Shown here in pieces: positions 1 to 7,886 of a stretch of DNA of 64,000 bases. Position 1 is the stretch's first letter; each line of letters begins with the position of its first letter. Made by a program: the position numbers and the translations under genes. The DNA comes from an uncultured Acidimicrobiales bacterium. GTDB lineage: Bacteria; Actinomycetota; Acidimicrobiia; Acidimicrobiales; SZUA-35. The notes below the pieces were generated by a model that ran no database searches, was not told where the DNA came from, and was given only the letters and a program-made list of their open reading frames with translations. The stretch spans positions 186,001-250,000 of the forward strand of contig CALKZY010000018.1 of assembly GCA_938002965.1 (NCBI GenBank). Direction: 5' to 3'.

Positions 1-1
1 T

Positions 2-601
2 CAACTCGTGATCCGAAATCTCGGTGGGGGTCGCCCGGGTGAAATCGACATGGCCGCTCATGGCTCGCCCGGCAAGTTGGCTTTTTGCTTTGCCGAACGA
101 GAATTCGATTCGCCCTTCGAACCTTTGGCCCAATCCCGAGGCATTGATTCGGACCAGAGCGCAATCACGTTGTTTGCCGGGCACGGTCCAAGCGGAATCG
201 TCGATCAGCTTTCTCGAACACCGGAGTCGTTGGCCAGATCGTTGGCCGACGGTCTTCGTTCAACCCACCACTCAAAGCTGGCCATCGGATTCGACGCCAT
301 GCTGGTCGTATCTCCCGAACATGGAAGAATATTCACCGAAGCCGGATGGGACCGCGAGCGACTGATGACCGAACTTGACACGCTGTTGACCCTGGAGGCC
401 GACGACATGCTCCGCGGGGCGAACGGCATCGCTGAGGGCCTTCCCGAGAAGTTGGCTGGCCACAAGATCCCAAAGTTCAGACCCGGCGGTCTGCTGATCG
501 CCCACGCCGGAGGCAATGCTGGCCTGTTCTCTTCCATCCTCGGCGGCTGGGTCGGCGGCGGTATGGGTAGCGCTCCAGTCACCGTACCGGTGGGCTCGTA
601 G
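2..601 (+). CDS. Partial protein of unknown function, partner of the UGSC selenoprotein
   Basis: The frame is open to the left window edge, so the 5' end is missing; the GTG at 8 in the ORF track is probably internal. About 199 C-terminal residues are visible, with repeated Gly/His-rich stretches (AHGSPGKLAF, FAGHGPSG, HAGGNAGLFS) and no transmembrane segment. I do not recognise a named enzyme family. It ends 69 bp before the UGSC gene on the same strand, so the two are probably co-transcribed and may act together in a redox reaction. That role is inferred from adjacency only. Confidence 0.6.
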   Translation, partial: QLVIRNLGGGRPGEIDMAAHGSPGKLAFCFAEREFDSPFEPLAQSRGIDSDQSAITLFAGHGPSGIVDQLSRTPESLARSLADGLRSTHHSKLAIGFDAMLVVSPEHGRIFTEAGWDRERLMTELDTLLTLEADDMLRGANGIAEGLPEKLAGHKIPKFRPGGLLIAHAGGNAGLFSSILGGWVGGGMGSAPVTVPVGS

Positions 602-670
602 CACACAGGTGGCAACCAGCCACTCCAGACCATTCGATCCAAACCAACGCAGAGCCGCAGGAGCCCGTCC

Positions 671-1219
671 ATGACCGAAGCCAAACAACATCCGGAGCAA
701 CCGACGAACGTCGTCGTCCTCGACCCGACAGCAGGTAGAGCCGCAGCCGGCCTTTCGGCAGCCACGCGACCCGTCTCCCTGGAAGGCAAGACTGTCGGCC
801 TGCTCGACATATCTAAACCACGGGGCGACGTGTTCCTCAGCCACCTACAGCAAGGTCTTGAACGTCGTGGCGCCGTCGTGCGCACCTACCGCAAACCGAC
901 GTTCTCCAAACCTGCACCGGTTGATCTCCGACAAGAAATCGCCAGCCAGTGTGATGCTGTCATCGAGGCCCTAGCCGATTGAGGCAGCTGCACGTCGTGC
1001 AGTGTGCACGACTCAGTGGACTTTGAACGGCGCGGAGTCCCGGCCGTCTTCGTCTCCAGTGCTGTGTTCGACGAAGCCGCCCAACAACAGGGCGACGCCT
1101 TGGGCTTTCAGCCCCAACGGGTCTTTGTGGAGCATCCGATTCAGGATCGGACGGACGATGAAATTCGCCAGTTGGCCGATCGGGCCGTCGACAGCCTAAT
1201 CGCAGCGATAACGGCATAG
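671..1219 (+). CDS. UGSC-motif selenoprotein (in-frame TGA = Sec104)
   Basis: The ORF track splits this gene into 671-982 and 1004-1219, but both halves are in the same frame and separated only by the TGA at 980-982. Read through, the product is 182 aa with the motif U-G-S-C-T-S-C at residue 104, the signature of the UGSC (seleno)protein family known from marine metagenomes. The fold and motif resemble the C-terminal redox part of glycine/proline reductase B subunits (recalled family knowledge). The N-terminal half (GKTVGLLDISKPRG) and the C-terminal half (ERRGVPAVFV) both fit one domain. AGGAG lies 7 nt before the ATG. Substrate unknown. Alternatives are a nonsense pseudogene or sequencing error, but the position of the TGA and the hairpin behind it argue against both. 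Confidence 0.85.
994..1012 (+). promoter_or_regulatory. Candidate bacterial SECIS hairpin of the UGSC gene
   Basis: GTCGTGCA and TGCACGAC form a perfect 8-bp stem around the loop GTG. The loop G lies 20 nt after the TGA, and bacterial SECIS elements usually have a G in the first two loop positions 16-37 nt from UGA. An overlapping alternative stem (CTGCAC/GTGCAG, 988-1002) is less well placed. It lies inside the coding sequence, as in fdhF. Confidence 0.75.
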
Positions 1220-1258
1220 ACCGAAGACAAAGACCACCTCTCGGCTCGGGATTGTCGG

Positions 1259-2143
1259 CTAGTCGGGCAATCTAAAGCTGTCGTTGTCGCGCACGACCAG
1301 ACCGTCGGCTAGGAGACCGCCCACTACCCGCTCGGCCCGCTCCGGGTCGTCACTCCAGCCCATCGCCGCCGCTACCTCTCCCCCACTGATCGATCCGCGC
1401 CGAAGAGCGTCGACCAATCGGCCACGGCCTTGGCGGTCGGAGCCTTCAAACGGCGACTGAGGGACCGAGACCGCTGCGCTGGCCAGCGCCGGGTCGGGCT
1501 CAGGATTCCCGCGTTGAAACCACGCACAGCAATCACGCAGTGGGCACTGTGCGCAGGTAACTGCCCGGGCGCAACAAAGCGACGCGCCGATGTCAAGGAG
1601 AGCCTGGTTCCAGGTCCACGGGTCATGCTCGCCCAGCGCCCGGTCGGCAACGGTCTGCACCTCGCTTCGCCCCAGTCGGACACCGGCAACCCGGGCCAAG
1701 ATCCTTCCGATGTTGGTATCAACCACGGCAGCCGGCTGCTCGAAGGCAAATACCAGCACCGCTCTAGCGGTATAGGGCCCGACGCCGGGCAGCTCGAGTA
1801 GCGCGTCGAGTGTCTCTGGAACGCTCCCTGAATGGTGGGCTACGATGCTGCCCGCCGCCCGGTGCAGGTTGATTGCTCGGCGGTTGTATCCCATCCCCGA
1901 CCAGAGCTCGATGACATCAGCTGCCCGCGCCTCAGCGCACTGACCAGGGGTGGGGAACCGGCGGAGAAAGACCGGCCACCGTTCACCGACACGTCCCACT
2001 TGAGTCTGTTGAAGCATCACTTCGGAGACCAAGATGGCCCATGGGTCGCGAGTATGTCGCCAGGGCATGTCCCGGCCGTTGCCGACAAACCAGTCTTGCA
2101 GATCGAGCGTTGATAGATCTTGGCCCGCTTGTTCAGCTGTCAC
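1259..2143 (-). CDS. mutY: A/G-specific adenine DNA glycosylase (MutY), short form
   Basis: Removes adenine mispaired with 8-oxoguanine in base-excision repair. The 294-aa product shows the helix-hairpin-helix ELPGVGPYTARAV, the following catalytic region with VVDTN, the N-terminal VSEVMLQQTQV helix and a C-x6-C-x2-C-x5-C [4Fe-4S] site around residues 190-210. The C-terminal NUDIX-like domain of E. coli MutY is absent and replaced by about 60 residues that look like a small winged-helix segment, as in other actinobacterial MutY proteins. The start is GTG, preceded by a purine-rich GGAAGGACAGG. It is divergent from the acyl-CoA dehydrogenase gene. Confidence 0.9.
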   Translation of the reverse strand: MTAEQAGQDLSTLDLQDWFVGNGRDMPWRHTRDPWAILVSEVMLQQTQVGRVGERWPVFLRRFPTPGQCAEARAADVIELWSGMGYNRRAINLHRAAGSIVAHHSGSVPETLDALLELPGVGPYTARAVLVFAFEQPAAVVDTNIGRILARVAGVRLGRSEVQTVADRALGEHDPWTWNQALLDIGASLCCARAVTCAQCPLRDCCAWFQRGNPEPDPALASAAVSVPQSPFEGSDRQGRGRLVDALRRGSISGGEVAAAMGWSDDPERAERVVGGLLADGLVVRDNDSFRLPD

Positions 2144-2252
2144 CGACCTGTCCTTCCTTCACCCTCAGCATCGTCTCAGATCCGGCCAGCGGGGCTGAGG
2201 CCAAACGCCCGGTGCTGCAACGCCCGGTGCCTCCCGCTGGAATCGAAGACCG

Positions 2253-2258
2253 TAGTCT
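2253..2258 (+). promoter_or_regulatory. -10 box TAGTCT, leaderless start of the 2265 gene
   Basis: TAGTCT is followed by 6 nt and then the ATG at 2265, leaving no room for a ribosome binding site. Confidence 0.5.
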
Positions 2259-2264
2259 ATTGAC

Positions 2265-3872
2265 ATGTCCGATCCACGAACCGACATCCCACCAGCCGAT
2301 CTACAGCAGGCAGCTTCGGCCATTGAGGCAGCAGCCTCCGTCGTTCGGGCCGCCACCCGCCAGTTGGCCGAAACCGGATCGGTCGATGCCGACCAAGTAC
2401 TTGCCTACGACCTAGCTCACGCAGCGGCAGCAGTAGAAACCGCTCGGGCCATGATCGACTACGGGGCGAAAGGCGATCTTGAGGGCCAACTGACATCGGT
2501 CTTCGTAGCCGACGTCATCGCCAACCTCGCAGCCAAGCTTTGGGGCCGCGAATCCACGTGGGGGGTCAAGGCCGACGCTTTGGACTCAAGCCGCTCCTTC
2601 GTGTCCACATGGCGCGATCCGTCCGTTCTGGCCGCACTGGCATTCGAGGATGGCCCCCGCCACCTCGATTCCGACTTTGAATTGGTCCAAGACACATTCC
2701 GCCGCTTCGCCGAAGAGCAAGTGGCGCCGGTGGCCGAACACATCCATCGAAGTAACGATGACATCCCCGAAGACCTTATTTCCGGGTTGGCTGAGATGGG
2801 ACTGTTCGGCTTGTCAATCCCCGAGGAGTATGGCGGCTTCGCCGGAGGTGGCGAGTCTGACTACTACGGCATGGTCATCGCCACCGAAGAACTAAGCCGT
2901 GGATCTCTCGGTGCCGCCGGTTCCCTGATCACCCGGCCGGAAATCCTGGCCCGGGCACTGGAGGCCGGAGGAACCGAGGAGCAAAAGCACGAGTGGCTCC
3001 CGCGCCTCGCTTCGGGCGAAATCATGAACGCCGTGGCGGTGACCGAGCCCGACTACGGATCTGACGTCGCCAGCATCAAAGTCACAGCGACCGAAACCAA
3101 AGACGGTTGGGCGCTCAACGGCGTCAAGACCTGGTGTACGTTCGCCGCCCGTGCAGATGTTCTGATGGTGTTGGCACGGACAAACCCAGATCGATCGGCC
3201 GGACATCGCGGGCTTTCAATCCTGATAGTTCCCAAAGAGCGCGGCGACGGCCACGGATTTCAACTCACCCAGGACGACGGCGGCAAGCTGGAGGCCCGTC
3301 CGATCGACACCATCGGCTACCGAGGCATGCATTCCTACGAAATTGCTTTTGAGGATTGGATCGTCCCTCTCGACAATTTGATCGGCGGATCAGAGGGCAA
3401 CGGTCGGGGTTTCTACTACCAGATGGCGGGCTTTGAAAACGGTCGGCTTCAAACGGCGGCGCGAGCCGTGGGCGTCATGCAGGCAGCCTATGAGGCGGCC
3501 AAGCAGTACTCAGAAGACCGCGTCGTTTTCGACACCCCGATTGCCGACTATCAGTTGACCCGGGCCAAGCTGACTCGCATGGCCGCCATCATCCAAGCCT
3601 CCCGGCAGTTCAGCTACTCGGTCGGGCGAATGATGGCCAAGGGCGAGGGCAAGATGGAGGCCTCCATGGTCAAGGCCTACGTTTGCAAGGCAGCCGAGTG
3701 GGTCACCCGAGAAGCCATGCAGATCCATGGTGGAATGGGCTATGCCGAGGAGTACAACGTCAGTCGTTACTTCGTCGACGCGCGAGTGCTCAGCATCTTC
3801 GAAGGGGCAGACGAAACACTGTGCCTAAAAGTCATCGCCCGATCAATGCTCAGGGCGCTGGAAGACGCCTGA
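2265..3872 (+). CDS. mcd: Acyl-CoA dehydrogenase, probably (2S)-methylsuccinyl-CoA dehydrogenase
   Basis: FAD enzyme of 535 aa. Residues about 1-140 are an Ala-rich helical extension not found in ordinary acyl-CoA dehydrogenases (about 380 aa); this extension and length are typical of methylsuccinyl-CoA dehydrogenase of the ethylmalonyl-CoA pathway. The canonical domains follow: VAVTEPDYGSDVASI in the FAD/substrate region, MQIHGGMGYAEEYNVSR near the C-terminus, and IFEGADE, whose Glu is the likely catalytic base. It is a single gene, and no crotonyl-CoA carboxylase/reductase or ethylmalonyl-CoA mutase is nearby, so the exact substrate is inferred. The ATG sits 6 nt after a -10 box. Confidence 0.72.
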   Translation: MSDPRTDIPPADLQQAASAIEAAASVVRAATRQLAETGSVDADQVLAYDLAHAAAAVETARAMIDYGAKGDLEGQLTSVFVADVIANLAAKLWGRESTWGVKADALDSSRSFVSTWRDPSVLAALAFEDGPRHLDSDFELVQDTFRRFAEEQVAPVAEHIHRSNDDIPEDLISGLAEMGLFGLSIPEEYGGFAGGGESDYYGMVIATEELSRGSLGAAGSLITRPEILARALEAGGTEEQKHEWLPRLASGEIMNAVAVTEPDYGSDVASIKVTATETKDGWALNGVKTWCTFAARADVLMVLARTNPDRSAGHRGLSILIVPKERGDGHGFQLTQDDGGKLEARPIDTIGYRGMHSYEIAFEDWIVPLDNLIGGSEGNGRGFYYQMAGFENGRLQTAARAVGVMQAAYEAAKQYSEDRVVFDTPIADYQLTRAKLTRMAAIIQASRQFSYSVGRMMAKGEGKMEASMVKAYVCKAAEWVTREAMQIHGGMGYAEEYNVSRYFVDARVLSIFEGADETLCLKVIARSMLRALEDA

Positions 3873-3897
3873 TCTCCAAGAGCCAACCGCCATCGCC

Positions 3898-4578
3898 TCA
3901 GGTCCGAAGTTGCTCCAGGGCTTCGAGCGTCCGATGCCAGGCAGTGGCTGAGTGAACAGGACTGTGGACTTCCGGCCTGGTGTCGTTGAAGAAGGCGTGT
4001 TCGGCCCCTTCGTACACATGGAACGTGGCGTCCTTATCCATCTGACGAAGCGTTCGCTCTAGCTTCGCTGCCTCGGGCGGACCGAAGAAGCCGTCATTTT
4101 CAGCAATGTGACCGACGACTTTCGCCTCAAGGTTTGACCATTCAGGCTGAGCGTTCTCCCAGGGAATGACGCCGTAGAACGGCACGGCGACGGCTACTGC
4201 GTCGGGACGCTGGGTGGCCAGAGTCAACGTCAATCCTCCGCCCATGCAAAATCCGGTGACTCCGACCTTGTCATGACCTGACCGATCTCGTACCAGGTCG
4301 ACGGCACCCGAAAGGTCCTGCGCAGCCTTACCCAGGTTGAGCGCCATCATTTCCTTGCCAGCCTCGTCCGGCTCTTCCATCACTCGACCGTGGTAGAGAT
4401 CCGGGGCCAGCGCAATGAAGCCCTTAGAGGCGAACCGTTCGGCCACATCCTTGATGTGATCGTTCAGACCCCACCACTCCTGGATCACGACCAAGCCAGG
4501 TCCCAGACCATTCGGTGGTGTAGCGAGGTAGCCGGGGGCGGATGTTCCGTTACTTGCGAACTCGACTAGATGTCCCAC
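3898..4578 (-). CDS. Dienelactone hydrolase family protein
   Basis: Alpha/beta hydrolase of 226 aa. The nucleophile elbow GFCMGGG carries the Cys characteristic of dienelactone hydrolases. The acid is probably the Asp in AENDGFFGPP and the base the His in GAEHAFFND, so the Cys-Asp-His triad is complete. The EWWGLN stretch near residue 35 is also typical of the family. Carboxymethylenebutenolidase activity is possible, but many paralogues are broad esterases and no aromatic ring-cleavage genes are adjacent. The GTG start lies 7 nt after a -10-like TAGGCT. Confidence 0.85.
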   Translation of the reverse strand: MGHLVEFASNGTSAPGYLATPPNGLGPGLVVIQEWWGLNDHIKDVAERFASKGFIALAPDLYHGRVMEEPDEAGKEMMALNLGKAAQDLSGAVDLVRDRSGHDKVGVTGFCMGGGLTLTLATQRPDAVAVAVPFYGVIPWENAQPEWSNLEAKVVGHIAENDGFFGPPEAAKLERTLRQMDKDATFHVYEGAEHAFFNDTRPEVHSPVHSATAWHRTLEALEQLRT

Positions 4579-4585
4579 GAGGCGC

Positions 4586-4591
4586 AGCCTA
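4586..4591 (-). promoter_or_regulatory. -10 box TAGGCT, leaderless start of the 4578 gene
   Basis: On the minus strand TAGGCT is followed by 7 nt and then the GTG start. Confidence 0.5.
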
Positions 4592-4645
4592 GCTCAAGGC
4601 TCCGCCGAGGTCGGCGATCCTTACACGCGGCTGGTGCGTTGGGCC

Positions 4646-4774
4646 TCAGTTGTCCGAGGGAGGAGAGCTCGAAAACAGATCTGAGCTGTGCTCAGTCCAT
4701 GATGTGCCGTTCCAGAAGCGGTAAAGAGCCTCATCAGCAGGGTCGTAGTACCAACCCGGACTGGCCGTCTCCAT
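4646..4774 (-). CDS. Short DUF2510-containing protein
   Basis: A 42-aa reading frame containing PGWYYDP, then YRFWNGTSWTEH, which is the DUF2510 motif normally found at the N-terminus of actinobacterial membrane proteins. Here the protein stops soon after the motif, so it is either a stand-alone mini-protein or the remnant of a longer gene. The ORF track extends the frame to 5029 on the minus strand, but the extra N-terminal residues are low in complexity and overlap the next gene. No clear ribosome binding site precedes the ATG at 4774. Confidence 0.5.
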   Translation of the reverse strand: METASPGWYYDPADEALYRFWNGTSWTEHSSDLFSSSPPSDN

Positions 4775-4977
4775 GGAGGATCCATACACGGCCCCCGACG
4801 GTTTCACGGTAGAGAGATTAATCAACGTTGTCGGAGCAGAATCGCTGCAAGCAGCCCCGCGGCTTGGGATACCCATGGGAGCGATCCTAGTCGATGCCCG
4901 TAGTCGGTTCGTCCCACTCACTTGATCGTCCAGGTGAATGGTGACACATCGACATTCTGCCGGTGCAGTCGCCGGCT

Positions 4978-5838
4978 TTAGGTCGCTGTGGGCCGAACCA
5001 CGCCGACCAACTCCGGGGCGGCGGACCAACCGCCGACCAGCCCAGAGCCAAGGCTTTGGCCGATGTCTTCGACCAACTCGTCGCCGCAGATCGCCACATC
5101 AACCGAGGCCAGCGGCAACAGCTCGGTAGGAGCCATCCACTCGGGCCCCAACCAGCGGTCATGGCCTGCTTCTACATCAGGCCACAGCGACTCCGGCACC
5201 ACTCTGGAAGGCGGACAGACAAGCCACACGGGCTTTCCCTGCGCCCTGGCGGCGGCAACTAATAGAAGACTCCCAACCTCGACAACTGCCGATGACAAAA
5301 AGGAGTCTGACGCTGCGGCGGCTTCAACGACGACAACATCCGATGCGGAGACGGCCCCTACGACTCGCTCAGCTGGTACCACTTCGGCATCGACACCAGA
5401 ACGCTCCAGTCGTCGAACCACTCCGTGACCGACACCGTCAACCTCAACAACGAGCACTGAGGCCAGTGACTCGGCCAGAGCGTTCACAGCGGAATCCGGC
5501 CACCCAGCGACAAGAACACGTGGCCATTCCCCATCAGCTTCCTCACCCTCGTGGTCCCGCAAAGCCTTGAGCAGGGTCGAAGCCGTCTGATCGGTGCGGC
5601 TGTCGGTGACAACAGCTCGTGCCTCGGCCAACGGGTCGGTCGCTGTCAGCATTCGACTGCACAACCACCACAGTCCCCCCACCATTGGTTGGCGGCTGAG
5701 AAGTTGTTTGCAGGCGACCAGGAGCGCTTGTGGATACCGGGCGAACATAGCCAGCGCCTGAGCGGCTTCCTCAACCAGCAACGATGAGTCCGCTCCGGTA
5801 GCTCGGGCCACGTATCGAAGCTGCTCCATGGGATGCAT
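4978..5838 (-). CDS. Conserved hypothetical protein, possibly IF-2B/NagB-like fold
   Basis: A 286-aa soluble protein. The N-terminal third is helical (LVEEAAQALAMFARYP, GLWWLCSRML). The rest alternates hydrophobic strands and helices with SDVVVVEAAAAS and GKPVWLVCPP, reminiscent of the Rossmann-like half of IF-2B alpha/beta/delta-type proteins; this resemblance is an impression, not a domain match. I start it at the ATG 5838 because TAGCGT stands 6 nt upstream; the ORF track starts 6 nt earlier. Function unknown. Confidence 0.65.
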   Translation of the reverse strand: MHPMEQLRYVARATGADSSLLVEEAAQALAMFARYPQALLVACKQLLSRQPMVGGLWWLCSRMLTATDPLAEARAVVTDSRTDQTASTLLKALRDHEGEEADGEWPRVLVAGWPDSAVNALAESLASVLVVEVDGVGHGVVRRLERSGVDAEVVPAERVVGAVSASDVVVVEAAAASDSFLSSAVVEVGSLLLVAAARAQGKPVWLVCPPSRVVPESLWPDVEAGHDRWLGPEWMAPTELLPLASVDVAICGDELVEDIGQSLGSGLVGGWSAAPELVGVVRPTAT

Positions 5839-5844
5839 ACCCAC

Positions 5845-5850
5845 ACGCTA
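5845..5850 (-). promoter_or_regulatory. -10 box TAGCGT, leaderless start of the 5838 gene
   Basis: TAGCGT-N6-ATG on the minus strand; this decides the start codon over the GTG two codons upstream. Confidence 0.45.
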
Positions 5851-5899
5851 GCCAACAATAACTTTTTGGAGACTTGTTCCACCGTGGCTTCGTAAGTGG

Positions 5900-6412
5900 A
5901 TGGATACCGCGCTAGTCTGCCCGGCCGTGGCCCTAGCATCCGCTGACCTCGAGTTCACAGCGTTGAATGGATCGTCGTATCCGCTACGCGACTGGCTGAC
6001 GAGCTACCCGTTTCTACTGGTAGCCATCGATCCCTACACGCACGAGAGTTCCTGGATACTCGAGACCGCAGGTCGACTTATCGACCACTACCGACCGGCC
6101 GATGTCCGCATCGGCTGGCTCGCCACGACCGATGCCGATGGCTGTCGTCAGTTCCTCGGTGAATGGGCTGATTCGTACCTGGTGTTTCCCGACCCGCAGC
6201 GCGAGCTGGTCAAGTCGCTCGGACTTGAACGGCTCCCCTCTCTGATCTACATCCGCCAGGACGGCTATATCGAGGCGGCAAACGGGTGGGATCCCCAGCG
6301 TTGGGGGTACATCGCCCACGGTGTGTCCAAGCTCTTGGCTTGGACGAAGCCGCTCGTCCCTCAGCCCGGTGACCCCACTGCGTTCCAAGGCACTCCAGCG
6401 CTCGACGCCTAG
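5900..6412 (+). CDS. Thioredoxin-fold protein without CxxC
   Basis: A 170-aa protein with the layout of AhpC/TlpA-like redoxins: an N-terminal segment, a hydrophobic strand (FLLVAIDP), a long helix, the strand RIGWLATTD and a likely cis-Pro loop LERLPSLIYI followed by GYIEAANGWDP. The position after the first strand, where redoxins carry catalytic Cys, reads DPYTHESS, so classical thiol-disulfide activity is not expected. There is no signal peptide. It lies divergent from the 5838 gene. Role unknown. Confidence 0.65.
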   Translation: MDTALVCPAVALASADLEFTALNGSSYPLRDWLTSYPFLLVAIDPYTHESSWILETAGRLIDHYRPADVRIGWLATTDADGCRQFLGEWADSYLVFPDPQRELVKSLGLERLPSLIYIRQDGYIEAANGWDPQRWGYIAHGVSKLLAWTKPLVPQPGDPTAFQGTPALDA

Positions 6413-6445
6413 GCAAGCAGCCCTGGGCGCCGTCGACGACGGCGC

Positions 6446-7285
6446 CTACAGCAACATCGCAAGCTGCCTACTGCGAGCAACCAGCTTGCCGTTCTCATCC
6501 CACAGCGTGCCGTCTTCGATGAGCAGGTTGTCGCGCAAGTCGGCGGTGGTAAACGAGGCCTGAATCCAGCCCGGCGCCGGATCGGCCCGAACATGAACGG
6601 TGAGTTCCAGGGTTGGCACCCAGCCGATGCGTCCCAGCCGTGAGAAGATCGACGGCGGAAATGCATCGGCGAATAGTGGCAGGGCGACAACATCACTTGG
6701 CCTACCGTCGGCGAATCGAATCCAACCCCGCATTACCGCCGGCCGGTTGTCGTCGCTGACCGAAGCCGCAGTCGCTGCCGTCGCCGGATCAAGTCGGATA
6801 TCGAGTCGGGACATGATGGGAAGATCAACGCCTTGAGGAAGATCAGAGCGATCAAGGCATGAGTCGGGCGGCGGAATCGGGTCAGGACGCACCTCATCTA
6901 TTTGCGGTCCGCCGGGGTCTGAATTGAGCGAACCGAACGAGGCCACACATGTCAGTCGATCACTCAGCGCCTCGGGTTCGTCGACCGAGCCTTGAGCCAG
7001 GCCGGAGCGGTATACCGAGAGGCGCCGGCCCTGTTTGATGGGCTCGATGTCGATCACGGCGGGGCTATCGGCACTAGTGGGACGGAGGTAGTGGGTGGTA
7101 ACTGAGAGCGGAACGTCGTGGGAGCCGGCCAACTGCCGCATGGCACGCACAACAGGCGAAAGCGCGTATCCGCCGTTCGGAGTCATTCCGATGTTCCAGG
7201 CGCTGACCAGGTGACAGTTCCAGCGTCCGGGCTGGGCTGACGGTGAGGGTGCCGTTTCAGAATCGAACTGCCATGAGGTGGTCAC
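6446..7285 (-). CDS. Acyl-CoA thioesterase family protein (double hot-dog)
   Basis: A 279-aa protein matching the TesB/thioesterase-like superfamily organisation of two fused hot-dog domains. Visible signs are NGGYALSPVVRAMRQ (the Asn-Gly-Gly loop and hot-dog helix), SVTTHYLRPTSAD, which matches the SLHVHFLRPG-type strand of that family, and a second repeat around residues 170-275. It probably hydrolyses acyl-CoA esters; chain length cannot be read. The GTG start follows TACCGT by 8 nt and is divergent from the PPOX gene. Confidence 0.75.
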   Translation of the reverse strand: MTTSWQFDSETAPSPSAQPGRWNCHLVSAWNIGMTPNGGYALSPVVRAMRQLAGSHDVPLSVTTHYLRPTSADSPAVIDIEPIKQGRRLSVYRSGLAQGSVDEPEALSDRLTCVASFGSLNSDPGGPQIDEVRPDPIPPPDSCLDRSDLPQGVDLPIMSRLDIRLDPATAATAASVSDDNRPAVMRGWIRFADGRPSDVVALPLFADAFPPSIFSRLGRIGWVPTLELTVHVRADPAPGWIQASFTTADLRDNLLIEDGTLWDENGKLVARSRQLAMLL

Positions 7286-7342
7286 GATCGGTCACGGTAG
7301 ACGCCCCCGCCGCTCCCTGTCACTTCAATCCGTGCCCGGCAC

Positions 7343-7348
7343 TAGAGT
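7343..7348 (+). promoter_or_regulatory. -10 box TAGAGT, leaderless start at 7356
   Basis: TAGAGT-N7-GTG. This supports the GTG at 7356 as the start rather than the more upstream codon in the ORF track, which would overlap the divergent thioesterase gene. Confidence 0.5.
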
Positions 7349-7355
7349 TCGCTAC

Positions 7356-7763
7356 GTGATCTACGACCCCCACAACCTTCCCGAGGAGGCTCTGGCGTTT
7401 CTGTCCGAACGTCATCTGGCCACATTGGCCATAAACCGGAGTGACCGGTCCCCCCAGTTGACACCGGTGGGAGTGACCTTCGACCCCTCCGAAGCCATGG
7501 CCCGCGTCATTACCTGGTCGGATTCGGTCAAAGCTCGGCTGGTAGACATCGCACCGGGCACACCGGTTTCCATCTGCCAGGTGGACGGCGGACGCTGGTT
7601 GACGCTCTACGGCTCAGCCCATCTCAGCAATGATTCACACGACGTCGATACGGCGGTTGTCATGTACACCGAGCGCTACCGACCGCCGAAGCAACGTTCC
7701 GATCGCGTTGTCATCATGGTGTCCGTCGATCGCATCGTCGGCCGTGTTCCCACTGTGAGCTAG
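7356..7763 (+). CDS. PPOX-class flavin/F420-dependent oxidoreductase
   Basis: A 135-aa split-barrel protein of the pyridoxamine-5'-phosphate-oxidase-like superfamily, close in layout to the actinobacterial Rv1155-type F420 group. Typical are the N-terminal LPEEALAFLSERHLATLAI, SPQLTPVGVTFD, the strand ITWSDSVKARLVD and the C-terminal RYRPPKQRSDRVVIMV. These enzymes bind F420 or FMN and reduce small substrates. Cofactor choice cannot be decided from the sequence. Confidence 0.75.
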   Translation: MIYDPHNLPEEALAFLSERHLATLAINRSDRSPQLTPVGVTFDPSEAMARVITWSDSVKARLVDIAPGTPVSICQVDGGRWLTLYGSAHLSNDSHDVDTAVVMYTERYRPPKQRSDRVVIMVSVDRIVGRVPTVS

Positions 7764-7809
7764 CCGAATCAGACGGGAAGCCCGGCCTGGGTCAAATGTC
7801 TCAATTTGC

Positions 7810-7839
7810 CTGACAGAGTGGCCGACGGTGGTCTAGAAT
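7810..7839 (+). promoter_or_regulatory. Sigma-70-type promoter of the 59-aa gene
   Basis: CTGACA at 7810-7815 and TAGAAT at 7834-7839, separated by 18 nt. Transcription should start near 7846, immediately before the palindrome at 7851-7870. Confidence 0.55.
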
Positions 7840-7850
7840 GGCCTTCATAA

Positions 7851-7870
7851 GTCGCTCAACGTTGCGCGAC
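7851..7870 (+). promoter_or_regulatory. 20-bp palindrome at the predicted transcript start
   Basis: GTCGC-T-CAACGTTG-C-GCGAC is symmetric except for one base pair. It sits between the predicted transcription start and the ribosome binding site of the 59-aa gene, where a repressor operator or a 5' hairpin would act. Confidence 0.55.
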
Positions 7871-7886
7871 ATAGGAGATAATCAAA

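Noticed and set aside
980-982. TGA as an ordinary stop, making 671-982 a short complete gene
   Set aside because: The same frame continues for 79 codons with family-typical sequence and starts with the GSC of the UGSC motif; a SECIS-like hairpin follows.
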